NCBI GenBank assembly: GCA_002794105.1
Contig: PHFL01000065.1
Span: 46,617-110,616, forward strand
DNA length: 64,000 nucleotides
Origin: Candidatus Thermochlorobacter aerophilus
Lineage (GTDB): Bacteria > Bacteroidota > Chlorobiia > Chlorobiales > Thermochlorobacteraceae
Direction of reading: 5' to 3'
Shown: positions 53,288 to 63,341 of the stretch, in pieces
Position numbering within the stretch: the stretch's first letter is position 1
Layout of the letters: each line of letters opens with the position of its first letter
Made by a program: the position numbers and the translations under genes
The notes under the pieces: generated by a model
What the model was told of the DNA's origin: nothing
Databases searched by the model: none
Seen by the model: the letters and a program-made list of their open reading frames with translations, nothing else

Positions 53288-54300
53288 GCATTGAAGTGCA
53301 AGATGCAGGGCTGCTGACAACCGTGCAAGACTTGGGAAGATGGGGTATGCAGCATTTGGGCATTGCACCAACTGGCGCTCTGGATACCTGTGCATCGACA
53401 CTAGCAAATTGGTTAGTGGGCAATGACACCACAGCCGCAGTGCTGGAAATGACCCTCATTGGCGCCACACTGCAAGTTGAAACCGACACGCTCATGGCAC
53501 TCTGCGGCGGAAAATTTGCGGCAACATTGAACGGGCAACCGCTCCCACTCTACCGACCTGTGTTTGTCAGCGCGGGCAGTCAAGTGGCATGCGGCAGAGC
53601 GGAAGCCGGAGCACGGTTATACTTAGCTGTATCAGGCGGCATTGATGTGCCCAGAGTGATGAACAGCCGCAGCACCAATTTAACCGCTCGCTTTGGAGGC
53701 ATGGCAGGACGCGCCTTGCAGCGTGGCGATAGGCTCAGCATCGGAGAATGCACACCACAGGCACAAAAGCTAATGACAGCGCTGAAAGCCCAAAGCAAAG
53801 GAAAAGCCATTGCAGCGGCGCCATTTTTCATCAGTCCATCGCTATACAGCGTGCCACGGTCGCCACTTGTGGTGCGCGTGCTGCTGACAGAGCAGTTTGG
53901 GCAACTGAAGTCCGAAAGTCAGGCACGATTTTTTCAACAGCCTTTCACGGTATCGGCGCATTCAAACCGAATGGGCTATCGATTGAGCGGCAAACCGTTA
54001 GAATTTCAGCACTACGAAGAACAGCTCTCGACAGGCACAGTCAATGGTGCAGTTCAATTGCCGCCGAACGGTCAGCCTATCATCTTGCTCTCGGACCGAC
54101 AAACGGTTGGGGGCTATCCTGTGATTGCCGTGGTGGCCAGCGTGGATTTGCAAAAGGTCGCGCAAGCAAATGTCCATAGCCAAATTTATTTTCAAGCGAT
54201 TGCTTTGCAGGAAGCCCAAGAGCTCTATCGCGCCCAACAGCGTGCCATGCAGCTCTGCAAAGCTCATCTTGACTGGAAACTTAACACCATATTGCCATGA
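53284..54300 (+). CDS. pxpC: 5-oxoprolinase subunit C (KipA-type)
   Basis: PxpC is the AHS2-fold partner of PxpB. The 338 residues contain LTTVQDLGRWGMQHLGIAPTGALD, quoted as QDLGRWGMQHLGI and PTGALD, then YLAVSGGIDVP and LLSDRQTVGGYPVIA. It overlaps pxpB and pxpA by 4 bp each (ATGA junctions), so the three subunits are translated as a set. Confidence 0.95.
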   Translation: MSIEVQDAGLLTTVQDLGRWGMQHLGIAPTGALDTCASTLANWLVGNDTTAAVLEMTLIGATLQVETDTLMALCGGKFAATLNGQPLPLYRPVFVSAGSQVACGRAEAGARLYLAVSGGIDVPRVMNSRSTNLTARFGGMAGRALQRGDRLSIGECTPQAQKLMTALKAQSKGKAIAAAPFFISPSLYSVPRSPLVVRVLLTEQFGQLKSESQARFFQQPFTVSAHSNRMGYRLSGKPLEFQHYEEQLSTGTVNGAVQLPPNGQPIILLSDRQTVGGYPVIAVVASVDLQKVAQANVHSQIYFQAIALQEAQELYRAQQRAMQLCKAHLDWKLNTILP

Positions 54301-55082
54301 CGACGATAGACCTCAATGCCGACATGGGCGAAAGTTTTGGCGCCTACACCATGGGCAATGATGAAGCCTTGCTGGATGTGGTCACTTCTGCAAACCTTGC
54401 ATGTGGGTTCCATGCCGGAGACCCTGCAACCATGCGCAAAACCGTGCGACTGGCATTGGAGAAACATGTAGCAATTGGCGCACATCCAAGTTTGCCTGAT
54501 TTGATGGGCTTTGGCAGGCGTCTGATGGAGATTACTGCCGACGAGGCTTACGACTTGGTGCTCTATCAAGTAGGCGCGCTCTATGCGTTCGTGAGAGCCG
54601 AAGGCGGTCAGCTTTCCCATGTCAAACCACATGGCGCACTCTACACGCTGGCGGCAAAACAGCGTGCGATTGCAGATGCGATTGCAAAAGCCATAGCAAA
54701 ATTTGATGATAGCCTCACGCTGGTGGGGCTCTCGGGCAGCGAACTGATTAAAGCTGGCAAAGCAATAGGCTTAAGAACTGCAAACGAAGCCTTCGCCGAC
54801 CGCACCTACCAAGCTGACGGTTCACTGACCTCACGCAAACACCCAAACGCCCTAATTTCAAACGCTGATGAAGCAGCACGCCAAGCTGTAAAACTCGCTT
54901 GTGAAGGCACGGTGCAGACGCTGCAAGGTGAAAGCATTCGCATTGAGGCAGATACGCTCTGCATCCATGGCGACGGTCCAAATGCGCTGGAACTTGCGCA
55001 CAAAATTCATGAGGCGCTCATCAAAGCAGGCGTAAAAATCATGCCCATGAACGCGCGCCACAGTCTTGCTGCAAAAGCCTAA
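54297..55082 (+). CDS. pxpA: 5-oxoprolinase subunit A (LamB/YcsF)
   Basis: PxpA has the LamB/YcsF fold. The 261 residues start with DLNADMGESFGAYTMGNDEAL, quoted as DLNADMGESFG, and follow with NLACGFHAGDP, KPHGALYTLA and CIHGDGPNALELA. These acid and histidine residues line the active site. It is followed after 8 bp by the transporter gene, giving a complete uptake-and-hydrolysis module. Confidence 0.95.
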   Translation: MTTIDLNADMGESFGAYTMGNDEALLDVVTSANLACGFHAGDPATMRKTVRLALEKHVAIGAHPSLPDLMGFGRRLMEITADEAYDLVLYQVGALYAFVRAEGGQLSHVKPHGALYTLAAKQRAIADAIAKAIAKFDDSLTLVGLSGSELIKAGKAIGLRTANEAFADRTYQADGSLTSRKHPNALISNADEAARQAVKLACEGTVQTLQGESIRIEADTLCIHGDGPNALELAHKIHEALIKAGVKIMPMNARHSLAAKA

Positions 55083-55090
55083 CAGCTGCA

Positions 55091-56275
55091 ATGGTTCGCC
55101 GTGAAAAAAGCGCAATTTGGGGCGCCGCATTCCTGATGGCAACATCGGCAATTGGACCGGGATTTCTGACACAGACCGCATTTTTTACAGAAAGCATCAA
55201 AGCCAGTTTTGGCTTTGCCATACTTATCTCTGTGCTGATTGATGTGGTGGCGCAGTTAAACATCTGGCGCATCATTGCCATTACAGAACTGCATGCACAA
55301 GAGATTGCAAATCGAGTGCTGTTCGGACTTGGCTCAGTGCTGACACTGCTCATTGGTGTAGGCGGATTTGCCTTCAATGTGGGTAATGTGGCAGGCGCAG
55401 GACTTGGCATGAATGTGCTATTTGGCTTAGACACGCAAAGTGGGGCAATAGTCAGTGCCATAGTAGCCATTGGCATTTTTCTCTTTAGAGAGATGGGCAA
55501 AGCGATAGATGTGTTTGTCCAGCTCTTCGGTGCAATTCTCATTCTGCTCACACTTTACATTGCTTTTGCGGCAAAACCACCACTGGCGGAAGTGGCACTC
55601 AAGACGGTGTTGCCTGACAGAATTGATGTGCTGGCAATCCTGACGCTGGTTGGAGGCACAGTTGGCGGATACATCACGTTTGCAGGCGGACATCGGTTGC
55701 TAGATGCAGGCATTACAGGCAAAGCCGCATTACCCGAAGTAGAGCAGAGTGCAGTGTCTGGAATTCTCGTCACAGCGCTCATGCGAAGTGTGCTCTTTCT
55801 GGCAGCAATCGGAATCGTCGCACAGGGATTGATATTGGATAAGGGCAATCCAGCGGCGTCGGTATTTGAGTTGGCGGCAGGTAAAGTGGGCTACAAATTT
55901 TTCGGCATGGTGCTATGGTCAGCGGCGCTGACCTCGATTGTCGGGTCGGCTTATACGACGGTGTCATTTCTTGAAACCTTGTCGGCGTTTTTGGGCAAGC
56001 ATCGCAAAGGGTTGGTTGTGGGGTTTATTGTGCTTTCTACGGCAGTTTTTGTTAGCATTGGAAAGCCTGTAAAAATTTTGATTGCCGCAGGTGCACTCAA
56101 CGGGGTAATTTTGCCACTATCGTTAGGCGTGATGGTGGCAGCGGCGTATCGTAGAGCGCTTGTCGGAGACTACAAGCATCCGACTTGGTTGGCAGTGTCT
56201 GGTGTGCTGGTTGTAATTCTCATGTCAATTATGAGTGTGTATTCAATTGCGACGGAAGTGCAAAAGCTATTCTGA
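55091..56275 (+). CDS. NRAMP-superfamily transporter of the YcsG type
   Basis: The 394-residue membrane protein has about eleven helices and the LeuT-like fold of the NRAMP superfamily. The TM1 region reads AIGPGFLTQTAFFTES, without the DPGN metal motif of true NRAMP manganese transporters. The TM6 region GGYITFAGGHRLLDAG also lacks the MPH metal motif. Bacillus has ycsG beside ycsF-kipI-kipA, so 5-oxoproline or a related amide is the likely cargo. It converges with the next gene, overlapping by 9 bp. Confidence 0.87.
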   Translation: MVRREKSAIWGAAFLMATSAIGPGFLTQTAFFTESIKASFGFAILISVLIDVVAQLNIWRIIAITELHAQEIANRVLFGLGSVLTLLIGVGGFAFNVGNVAGAGLGMNVLFGLDTQSGAIVSAIVAIGIFLFREMGKAIDVFVQLFGAILILLTLYIAFAAKPPLAEVALKTVLPDRIDVLAILTLVGGTVGGYITFAGGHRLLDAGITGKAALPEVEQSAVSGILVTALMRSVLFLAAIGIVAQGLILDKGNPAASVFELAAGKVGYKFFGMVLWSAALTSIVGSAYTTVSFLETLSAFLGKHRKGLVVGFIVLSTAVFVSIGKPVKILIAAGALNGVILPLSLGVMVAAAYRRALVGDYKHPTWLAVSGVLVVILMSIMSVYSIATEVQKLF

Positions 56276-57004
56276 TGGTGTTGAGTGCGGAAGTGGCAGG
56301 CGATAGGAAAGCTGTGCCAGTGCAGAGGCGGTGTGTGGCAAATCTTTAGCGTGAAGAGAGAGGGCAAGGCGAGAGAGGTCGTGAAGGGTGTCAATGTCGT
56401 ACCAGCGCCGTAGGGTGAAGAGTCGTGCAGAGAGCGGCACGATTTGTTGGAGTGTGGCGCGGTAGGTTTCGGCAGAACTGTATGGCACATGCTGGAAGAC
56501 TTCTGGAAAGAAGCGGTTCATGCCGAGCAAGTAGTAACCGCCGTCGTCGGTAGCTCCAAGGCAGAGCGCATCTTGCGAAAGGTGCAAAGTGTCGAAGGCC
56601 GTCGAGATGTAGCTCAGGGGCAAATCTGGTGAATCGGTGCCGATGATAACCACTTGTCGAAAGCCGTCGCTAAATACTTCTTGAAATGCTTTGCTCATGC
56701 GTTCGCCCAAGTCGCTACCGTGTTGCCTGCGCAGTGTAAGAGGAAGAGTCATGAGCTCAGCTTCTAAGGCGTGACCAGTACCAAGCGTGCCAGCGACATA
56801 GCCAAAAATTTTCACATCTGGCAGTGCAGTAACTTTGGCAAAAGTATCCTTCACAAAAGCCGCATAAAGCCGTGCGGCGTCGTGCGTGGCAAGCGGTGGT
56901 GTCAGGCGAGTTTTGACGCTACCTGCTTCAGGCCATTTGAAAAACACAATCAGTGCAGAAGCAGACACAAGGCACCAAAGTTTAAGTGCAAAAGATTCCG
57001 TCAA
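56267..57004 (-). CDS. DUF2064 / TIGR04282-family transferase
   Basis: The 245-residue protein has a nucleotidyltransferase-like GT-A fold: LIVFFKWPEAGSVKTRL, the basic KTRL, IGTDSPDLPLSYI and GATDDGGYYLLGM. Members of TIGR04282 are labelled glycosyltransferases, with an arsenosugar link in some genomes, but no ars gene is here. The start is TTG at 57004; GTG at 56968 is an alternative that leaves about 5 residues before the core. It is divergent from yfhO. Confidence 0.82.
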   Translation of the reverse strand: MTESFALKLWCLVSASALIVFFKWPEAGSVKTRLTPPLATHDAARLYAAFVKDTFAKVTALPDVKIFGYVAGTLGTGHALEAELMTLPLTLRRQHGSDLGERMSKAFQEVFSDGFRQVVIIGTDSPDLPLSYISTAFDTLHLSQDALCLGATDDGGYYLLGMNRFFPEVFQHVPYSSAETYRATLQQIVPLSARLFTLRRWYDIDTLHDLSRLALSLHAKDLPHTASALAQLSYRLPLPHSTPSE

Positions 57005-57104
57005 AAAGTATTCAAGTGGAAAAAGTTTTGTAAATTAGCGACATTTCAAAAAAGAGAGCACGGGTAAGCCATTTCTGCAAACGCTACTGAACCAATACTG
57101 ACTT

Positions 57105-59714
57105 ATGTCGAAATCTACAGTCCCAGAAACAAAAAAAGCCAAGAAGGCAGGGGTGTCGCAACCGTCCATGCCGCCTGCCGAAGAAAAAGCTTTAATTGCC
57201 GAGCCATATCGCGATGTGGTGGCGCTCCTCACGCTGGCTGCACTGCTGATTTTATTCTTTTGGGAAGCTCTCTTTGGTGGCAAGACTTTTCTAGCGCCAG
57301 ACAATACTGCTTCGTTGAGCCTACAAACATTTGTCAATGAAGCAAAAGAACAAGGGGTTTTCCCACTGTGGATTCCATATGTGTTCAGCGGGATGCCTTC
57401 CTACGGGTCTCTTTTTGCAACAGGTGAGCGAACCTTTGATTTTCTCAATCAGCTATGGTCAAGGCTACTGCATATTATCACCTTGCCTTCGAGCAATGAT
57501 GTGTCGGATTGGGTCATTGTGTATTTCTTCATTTACGGTGCAGGCATCTACACGCTTTTGCGAATCAAGAAAGCTGTGCCTGCAGCTGCAATGGTGGGTG
57601 CAATTGGTGCAACATTTGCAACACTTTCCTTGGTGTGGATTACTGTCGGGCACAATACCAAGATGGTGGCAATTTCTATGCTACCATTTACGCTGGTGTT
57701 GTTAGAAAGACTGCGTGAAGAACCAGATTGGAAAAAAAATGTATTCAACTTAGCGGCGTTGGCATTTGTGCTCAATGTGCAACTGCGTTCCACGCATGTG
57801 CAGATGGTGTATTACGCCTACCTTGCCGTGGGCGTGTATTTTCTCTTTGAACTGATTTCGACGCTGGCGCGCAAAGAATCGGTGCAGCCGTGGTTGCGTA
57901 GCGTAGGCGGCTTTGTGATTGCAGTCATCATTGGTGCTTCTATGTCAGCCGATACATACCTATCAGTGGCTGAATACACGCCTCACTCCATTCGTGGCGC
58001 GGCCAGTGTGACCGAGTCAGCCCCAGAGTTGCTCTTGCCCGGCACTGCCGAAAAGAAAAAGCCCGTGGGAACAGGATTGGATTATGACTATGCCACGAAC
58101 TGGTCGTTTGGAGTAAGTGAAGTGCTGACATTTTTTATTCCATACTACTACGGCTACGGCAACAATACCTACTGGGGACCGCAACCCTTTACAGCCTGTC
58201 CGCAGTTTTTCGGAGCGACAATCGTTGTATTAGCCTTAGTGGGCTTGATATACTACCGGCGAGACCACTTTGTTCAAGCGCTGGGCGTGATTGGCACATT
58301 AGCCTTGCTCATTTCGTTCGGCAAGTATTTTCCACTGCTATATGACCCACTGTTTTACTATTTCCCCTTCTTCAACAAGTTTCGTGCACCGTCGATGATT
58401 CTCATTCTGCTGCAAACCTCTGCATGCATTTTGGCAGGCTATGGCATAAAAGCCATCTACGATTTGCGGCAGCATCAACCTGAAGCACCCATGAAAGTAT
58501 TCCGATACAGTGCGGTGGCAGCAGTGGTGCTATTGGTGACGGCAATGGTGGGTGTGTCGGGCTGTGAGCAAAGTTATGTCAAAGAATATGCAGCCAGTCC
58601 ACGCGGACAGATGCTCGTCAAGCAAAATCCCGGCATTCCAAATGTGGTCAAGCGCGTCATTGACCAAGAAAAGATTTTCGAGAAGACGAAAAACGATTTG
58701 ATTCTGTCGCTACTCTTTGTTAGCGCGATATTTGTCGGCGGTTATTTCTTTGCACGTCGGCGAATGCCGTCAGCGCTGTTTGTGCCGCTGGTAGTGGCAG
58801 TCGTAACATTAGACTTGTGGCGTACAAGTGCAGAGTTGCTCAAGGAGCTCAAAGAAGCAGAGGCACAGAAAAGTTTCTTTGAAAAACCAGACTTCGTTGA
58901 ATTTTTGCAAAAAGATAAGTCCAAATTCCGCATCAATCCGCACGACTTCGGCAAGGAAGCAAACTGGCTGGCTTACTTCAAGTTGGAAAGTGTCGGTGGC
59001 TATCAAGGTGCAAAATTGCGCCTGTATCAGGACCTAATTGAAACCGTGGGGCTGGGCTCTACGGAGACGCCGTTTTTCTTCACCAATCCTGTGATGCTGG
59101 ACTTGCTCAATGTCAAGTATATGGTATGCGGTGTGCCTTACACGGTCGTAGGGTTCAAACCTGCTTTCAATGGCAGTGCGTTTGTCTTGGAGCGTGAAAA
59201 TCCAACGCCACGCCTGTGGTTTGTAAGGCAAGTCGAGAAAGCCGACCGAGTCGAGATTTTGAAACACATTATTGCACAGTCGTTCAACCCGCGTGAGAAA
59301 GCCTATGTTGAAGAAGATGTTCCGCCGCTTGGCACCGTAGACAGCACCAACATGGCTCAAGCCGAAATTACAAGCTACGGCATTCAAGATATTCGCATCA
59401 AAGCCACGGCGCCAAGCGACCAGTTTCTCTTCATCAGTGAAATCTACTATCCTGCATGGAAGTGCTACATCGATGGACAGGAGACCAAAATTTACAAAAC
59501 AAACTATGCCTTCCGCGGTGTGGTAGTGCCAAAAGGCACGCATGAGATTCGCTTGGTCTATGAATCGCGTGCGTTTGAGATTGGCAGATTGCTCTCGATA
59601 GGGGCAAATTTGCTTTTGCTGACGATGTTTGCTTTTGCCGCATTTGTGGCAATTCAGCAGCGCCGGACAACGCAGCCAGCAGTCGATAGCGCTCCAACAC
59701 CCAATGGCAAGTAA
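57105..59714 (+). CDS. YfhO-family membrane protein
   Basis: The 869-residue protein has about twelve to fourteen membrane helices and a C-terminal extracytoplasmic domain (roughly 600-840), with a final helix LLSIGANLLLLTMFAFAAF. SGMPSYGSLFATG, PYYYGYG and KFRAPSMILILL match the YfhO family, thought to act in glycan or lipid-linked sugar transfer and common in Bacteroidota. Its N-terminal 35 residues are charged. It overlaps dprA by 11 bp. Confidence 0.88.
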   Translation: MSKSTVPETKKAKKAGVSQPSMPPAEEKALIAEPYRDVVALLTLAALLILFFWEALFGGKTFLAPDNTASLSLQTFVNEAKEQGVFPLWIPYVFSGMPSYGSLFATGERTFDFLNQLWSRLLHIITLPSSNDVSDWVIVYFFIYGAGIYTLLRIKKAVPAAAMVGAIGATFATLSLVWITVGHNTKMVAISMLPFTLVLLERLREEPDWKKNVFNLAALAFVLNVQLRSTHVQMVYYAYLAVGVYFLFELISTLARKESVQPWLRSVGGFVIAVIIGASMSADTYLSVAEYTPHSIRGAASVTESAPELLLPGTAEKKKPVGTGLDYDYATNWSFGVSEVLTFFIPYYYGYGNNTYWGPQPFTACPQFFGATIVVLALVGLIYYRRDHFVQALGVIGTLALLISFGKYFPLLYDPLFYYFPFFNKFRAPSMILILLQTSACILAGYGIKAIYDLRQHQPEAPMKVFRYSAVAAVVLLVTAMVGVSGCEQSYVKEYAASPRGQMLVKQNPGIPNVVKRVIDQEKIFEKTKNDLILSLLFVSAIFVGGYFFARRRMPSALFVPLVVAVVTLDLWRTSAELLKELKEAEAQKSFFEKPDFVEFLQKDKSKFRINPHDFGKEANWLAYFKLESVGGYQGAKLRLYQDLIETVGLGSTETPFFFTNPVMLDLLNVKYMVCGVPYTVVGFKPAFNGSAFVLERENPTPRLWFVRQVEKADRVEILKHIIAQSFNPREKAYVEEDVPPLGTVDSTNMAQAEITSYGIQDIRIKATAPSDQFLFISEIYYPAWKCYIDGQETKIYKTNYAFRGVVVPKGTHEIRLVYESRAFEIGRLLSIGANLLLLTMFAFAAFVAIQQRRTTQPAVDSAPTPNGK

Positions 59715-60822
59715 TGCAGACTTTATTATTGAGCTTCTGGCGCTCTCCAAAGCACCCTTGATTGGCGCCACACGGCTGCGAGCTTTAGTTTCATGTTTTC
59801 ACACGCCGGCACAAGTCTGCAAGGCAACGCCAGCCGAACTCATGCGCGTAGAAGGAATCGGCGAGACAATTGCAGAGTCGCTCTATGCCCACCTGCGCAG
59901 TGCTGCGTTTCAAAACGATAGAGCCATGGCAGAGGCTCAAGTGGAAAAAGCCGAAAAACTTGGTGTCAAAATTCTGACGCTGTGGGATTCAGAATATCCG
60001 ACCTTGCTTAAGCACATCTATGATGCCCCACCCTACTTGTTCGTGCGAGGCACATTGCCTCAGGATGCTTTGCGTATCGCCGTCGTGGGAACGCGGCACC
60101 CAACCGAATATGGCAAGAATGTTACGAAAAAACTCACCGCGGCACTCTCTCAAGCACAGGTTGAAATCGTCAGTGGTTTAGCTTTTGGCATTGATAGCAT
60201 TGCGCATCAGACGGCGCTGGAGTCAGGCGCAAGAACCGTAGCTGTATTAGGCTCTGGCGTGGATGCAATTTACACTGACCCGAAAGGTAAACTCTATCCA
60301 CGAATCATTGAAAATGGAGCCATTGTGTCGGAAGAGTGGCTGAGTACTGCACCCATCGCAGAAAATTTTCCCAAGCGCAATCGAATTATTTCGGGCTTGT
60401 CGCAAGGCGTGCTAATTGTAGAGTCAGACATCAAAGGCGGCGCCATGATTACTGCCAAGTATGCGCTGGAGCAAAATCGTGAAGTGTTTGCTGTGCCCGG
60501 TAGCATTTATTCGCACAAATCCAATGGCACAAACACGCTCATCCGTGAAAGCAGAGCAAAGCTGGTCATGAGCGCCGAAGATATTTTGTCGGAACTGCGC
60601 ATTCAGACGGCGACCACAGCTACTGCACTAACTTTGCCCTTGCCAGAGCTCTCCGACGAAGAACTCAAAATTTACCAAAAACTCTCTGATACGCCCATGC
60701 ACATTGATGACCTCTGCGAAGCCACAGGACTTGATGTATCGGATGTGCTCATCATCTTGTTTGAGCTGGAACTCAAAAACTGTGTCAAACAATTGCCCGG
60801 CAAGTTTTTTCAGCGCAGTTGA
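59704..60822 (+). CDS. dprA: DNA processing protein DprA
   Basis: DprA loads RecA onto incoming single-stranded DNA during transformation. The ATG at 59704 gives 372 residues; the open frame begins 25 residues earlier inside yfhO and has no family match there. An N-terminal helix-hairpin-helix region (LMRVEGIGETIAESL) precedes the Rossmann core with VVGTRHPTEYGKNV, SGLAFGIDSIAH, VLGSGVDAIY, FPKRNRIISGLS and GAMITAKYALEQNREVFAVPG, quoted in parts. A C-terminal winged helix follows. It suggests possible natural competence. Confidence 0.95.
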   Translation: MASNADFIIELLALSKAPLIGATRLRALVSCFHTPAQVCKATPAELMRVEGIGETIAESLYAHLRSAAFQNDRAMAEAQVEKAEKLGVKILTLWDSEYPTLLKHIYDAPPYLFVRGTLPQDALRIAVVGTRHPTEYGKNVTKKLTAALSQAQVEIVSGLAFGIDSIAHQTALESGARTVAVLGSGVDAIYTDPKGKLYPRIIENGAIVSEEWLSTAPIAENFPKRNRIISGLSQGVLIVESDIKGGAMITAKYALEQNREVFAVPGSIYSHKSNGTNTLIRESRAKLVMSAEDILSELRIQTATTATALTLPLPELSDEELKIYQKLSDTPMHIDDLCEATGLDVSDVLIILFELELKNCVKQLPGKFFQRS

Positions 60823-60885
60823 AGTTTGGCGTTTGCGTGTTTTGATAGACCTTGTAGCGCAAGGCAGGCACGGCGTATGAATTTT

Positions 60886-61290
60886 TTATGATGGCGGTGC
60901 GCCTCTAAATGCCCGGCGTGCAATCGAAGCTGAAATAATGCCAGAGAGACCTCCGACGACAATTGAGACGGCAATATCGTAGAGCAGGCGCGCCACATAG
61001 CCCCCGAACAAAAGAAGTTGCAGCGCATCAAGTGCCAAACAGCCCAGAAGCGTCGCTGTTACGCTGATGCGAAAGACTTCCCAATAGCTAAGAAAGAGCT
61101 TATGAGTTTTGATGTAGTGATAAGCCGTAAAGCCGCCGCAGAGCACCATGCCTATCCCATAGAGATTAAGCTTATTGACAAAAGGAATAACCCCAATGAT
61201 AAAATAAATGGCTGCCCCATAGAAGATAGAGCGCTTCGGACTGGGCAGCGCACTCGGTGCAGGTTCAGATAAATGGTCTGATTCAGGCAT
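60886..61290 (-). CDS. small hypothetical membrane protein
   Basis: From the ATG at 61290 this is 134 residues with four predicted membrane helices (IFYGAAIYFIIGVIPF, YGIGMVLCGGFTAYHY, VTATLLGCLALDALQLLLF, AVSIVVGGLSGIISASIA). An upstream TTG frame would overlap the divergent DUF294 gene. No family is recognised. It lies between dprA (tail-to-tail) and the cNMP/CBS gene (head-to-head). Confidence 0.65.
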   Translation of the reverse strand: MPESDHLSEPAPSALPSPKRSIFYGAAIYFIIGVIPFVNKLNLYGIGMVLCGGFTAYHYIKTHKLFLSYWEVFRISVTATLLGCLALDALQLLLFGGYVARLLYDIAVSIVVGGLSGIISASIARRAFRGAPPS

Positions 61291-61341
61291 GGGAACTGCA
61301 CGAAAACGTATAATTTCTTTCAAAAGAGTAATGGAGAAGTT

Positions 61342-63270
61342 ATGGAATCTGTGCAAACTTTCCTCAAAGGTGTGGCGCCATTTTCACTGCTGAGCGATAA
61401 AGAGCTCGATGAACTGGCTAAGAAGTTGCTCATTGAATTTTTCCCGAAAGATACATTGATTTTACGACGCGATGTCGACAAAGCCGAGTTTGTCTATATC
61501 GTGCGCAAAGGCGCCGTGCAAATTACGCGTGGCATTGTCAATGAAAATGAGCGCTTGGTGAGCGTATGCGGCGAAAAAGACATTTTTGGCGCATCTTCGG
61601 TCTTGGAAGACGAAGCCTTTGTGTTCAATGCGAGGACCAGTCAAGACACGATTTGCTACCTTTTGCCCAAAGATGACTTCAAAGCCTTGCTACAGACACA
61701 CAAAGCGCTGGCTGATTTTTTCTCATCTCAACTCTCCGTGTCGTTAGCGAATGCCTACTTGGAAGGGTCGTTGCGGCTCTCGCAGCGCAAGTCAACTGAC
61801 GACATGTCGTTGCTTTACAATCCGATTCGCAGCCTGATTAAACGCAGTCCCGTGGTCTGCACCCCAGAGCTGACCGTGCGCGAAGCCGCTGAAGTGATGA
61901 CTTTAGAGCGCATTGGCTCAATTGTGGTCATCGATGAGCAGCACCGTCCAATGGGTATTCTCACCGATACAGACATGCGGGCAAAAGTTGTGGCAAGAAA
62001 CATTCCTACGGACACACCTATTTCAAAAGTCATGTCGGCGCCCGTTGTAACCATTGATGCTGACCAGAGCATCTTAGATGGGTTAATGCTCATGACAAAG
62101 CGGCGTATTCATCATCTGTGTGTGGTAGAGCGCCACCATGCAACAGAGCGGTTTATCGGTGTGGTCTCAACGCACGATTTGGTGCTGCTACATGGCATCA
62201 GTCCTGTGGCTGTCGTCAAGAATTTGACCGCTCAGCAAAATGTGCAAGGCTTGCTCGAGGTGCGTGCGCAGATGGATGCCGTGATTGATGCGCTCATTGT
62301 GCAAGGCATTCGCGCACGAAAACTGACGGAGCTTATCACTGCATTTAATGACGAGCTAACGCTCAAGCTAATTGAGTTTGCCGAACGAAAAATGCAGGAG
62401 AGTGGCGAAGGCAAGCCCCCAGTAGCATATGCGTGGATGGCATTAGGCAGTGAAGGACGCCGAGAACAAACCATTGCAACTGACCAAGACAACGCCATCG
62501 TGTTTGAAAATACGCCCGATAGTGCGCATGCAAAAGCCTACTTTCTAAAACTGGGAGAATTTGTTGTCAATGACTTGGAGCAATGCGGCTTTCCAAAGTG
62601 CAAAGGATTCATCATGGCTACCAACCCAGAGTGGTGTGCCTCGCTGAGTGAGTGGAAACGGCACTTTCAAAAGTGGGTGCATTCTGCACATCCGAAAGCA
62701 TTACTGCACTCGATGATTTTCTTTGACTTGCGTGCTCTCCACGGTCAGTCTGAACTGGTTAGAGCGCTCTACGAAAAACTTTTCAAGGAAATAGAAGAAG
62801 CACCGAACTTTTTCTTTTTTATGACACAAAATGCCTTGCGCACCAAACCGCCGATTGGCTTTTTGGGCACATTCGTGGTTGAGTCGTCAGGTGAAAACAA
62901 GCATAAGTTCAATCTCAAAGAGCGTGCCTTGCGCCCGTTGGTGGATTGCGCACGAATCTTATCACTGGCAGCACGCAGTATGGAAACCTCTACTGTAAAG
63001 CGCTTCACTGTGGCAAAAGAGCGTGGACTTTTGCGCGACATGCTCATTGAAAATGCCATAGAAGCCTTTGACTACCTGATGACGTTGCGACTGGCGCATC
63101 ATAGCCGGCAGCGCAAGATGAACCAAGTGCCCGATAACTTTATTGACCCAGACGATTTATCGGCAATTGAGCGCAACGCTGTGAAGGAAGCCTTTCGTGT
63201 CATTGAAGAGTTGCAAGCTGAGATGCGAGATAAGTTCGGTGGCGGTAGAGAAGTGCATCTCTATGAGTAA
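61342..63270 (+). CDS. cNMP-binding/CBS/DUF294 nucleotidyltransferase-like protein
   Basis: The 642-residue cytoplasmic protein has a cyclic-nucleotide-binding-like domain (1-130), two CBS domains (about 165-290), a DUF294 GlnD-like nucleotidyltransferase region (MALGSEGRREQTIATDQDNA, quoted as GSEGRREQ and TDQDNA, near 373-388) and the DUF294 C-terminal substrate-binding domain. The catalytic Asp pair is present. GGAG lies 5 bases before the ATG. The next gene is a DnaQ-like exonuclease, a pairing seen in other bacteria. Its target is unknown. Confidence 0.93.
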   Translation: MESVQTFLKGVAPFSLLSDKELDELAKKLLIEFFPKDTLILRRDVDKAEFVYIVRKGAVQITRGIVNENERLVSVCGEKDIFGASSVLEDEAFVFNARTSQDTICYLLPKDDFKALLQTHKALADFFSSQLSVSLANAYLEGSLRLSQRKSTDDMSLLYNPIRSLIKRSPVVCTPELTVREAAEVMTLERIGSIVVIDEQHRPMGILTDTDMRAKVVARNIPTDTPISKVMSAPVVTIDADQSILDGLMLMTKRRIHHLCVVERHHATERFIGVVSTHDLVLLHGISPVAVVKNLTAQQNVQGLLEVRAQMDAVIDALIVQGIRARKLTELITAFNDELTLKLIEFAERKMQESGEGKPPVAYAWMALGSEGRREQTIATDQDNAIVFENTPDSAHAKAYFLKLGEFVVNDLEQCGFPKCKGFIMATNPEWCASLSEWKRHFQKWVHSAHPKALLHSMIFFDLRALHGQSELVRALYEKLFKEIEEAPNFFFFMTQNALRTKPPIGFLGTFVVESSGENKHKFNLKERALRPLVDCARILSLAARSMETSTVKRFTVAKERGLLRDMLIENAIEAFDYLMTLRLAHHSRQRKMNQVPDNFIDPDDLSAIERNAVKEAFRVIEELQAEMRDKFGGGREVHLYE

Positions 63271-63341
63271 CTTTGAGAGAAGACGTTAGAAACATCAAGC
63301 CACAAAGAGGCACCAAACTTGACAAGCAAAGGCGCAGGCAG

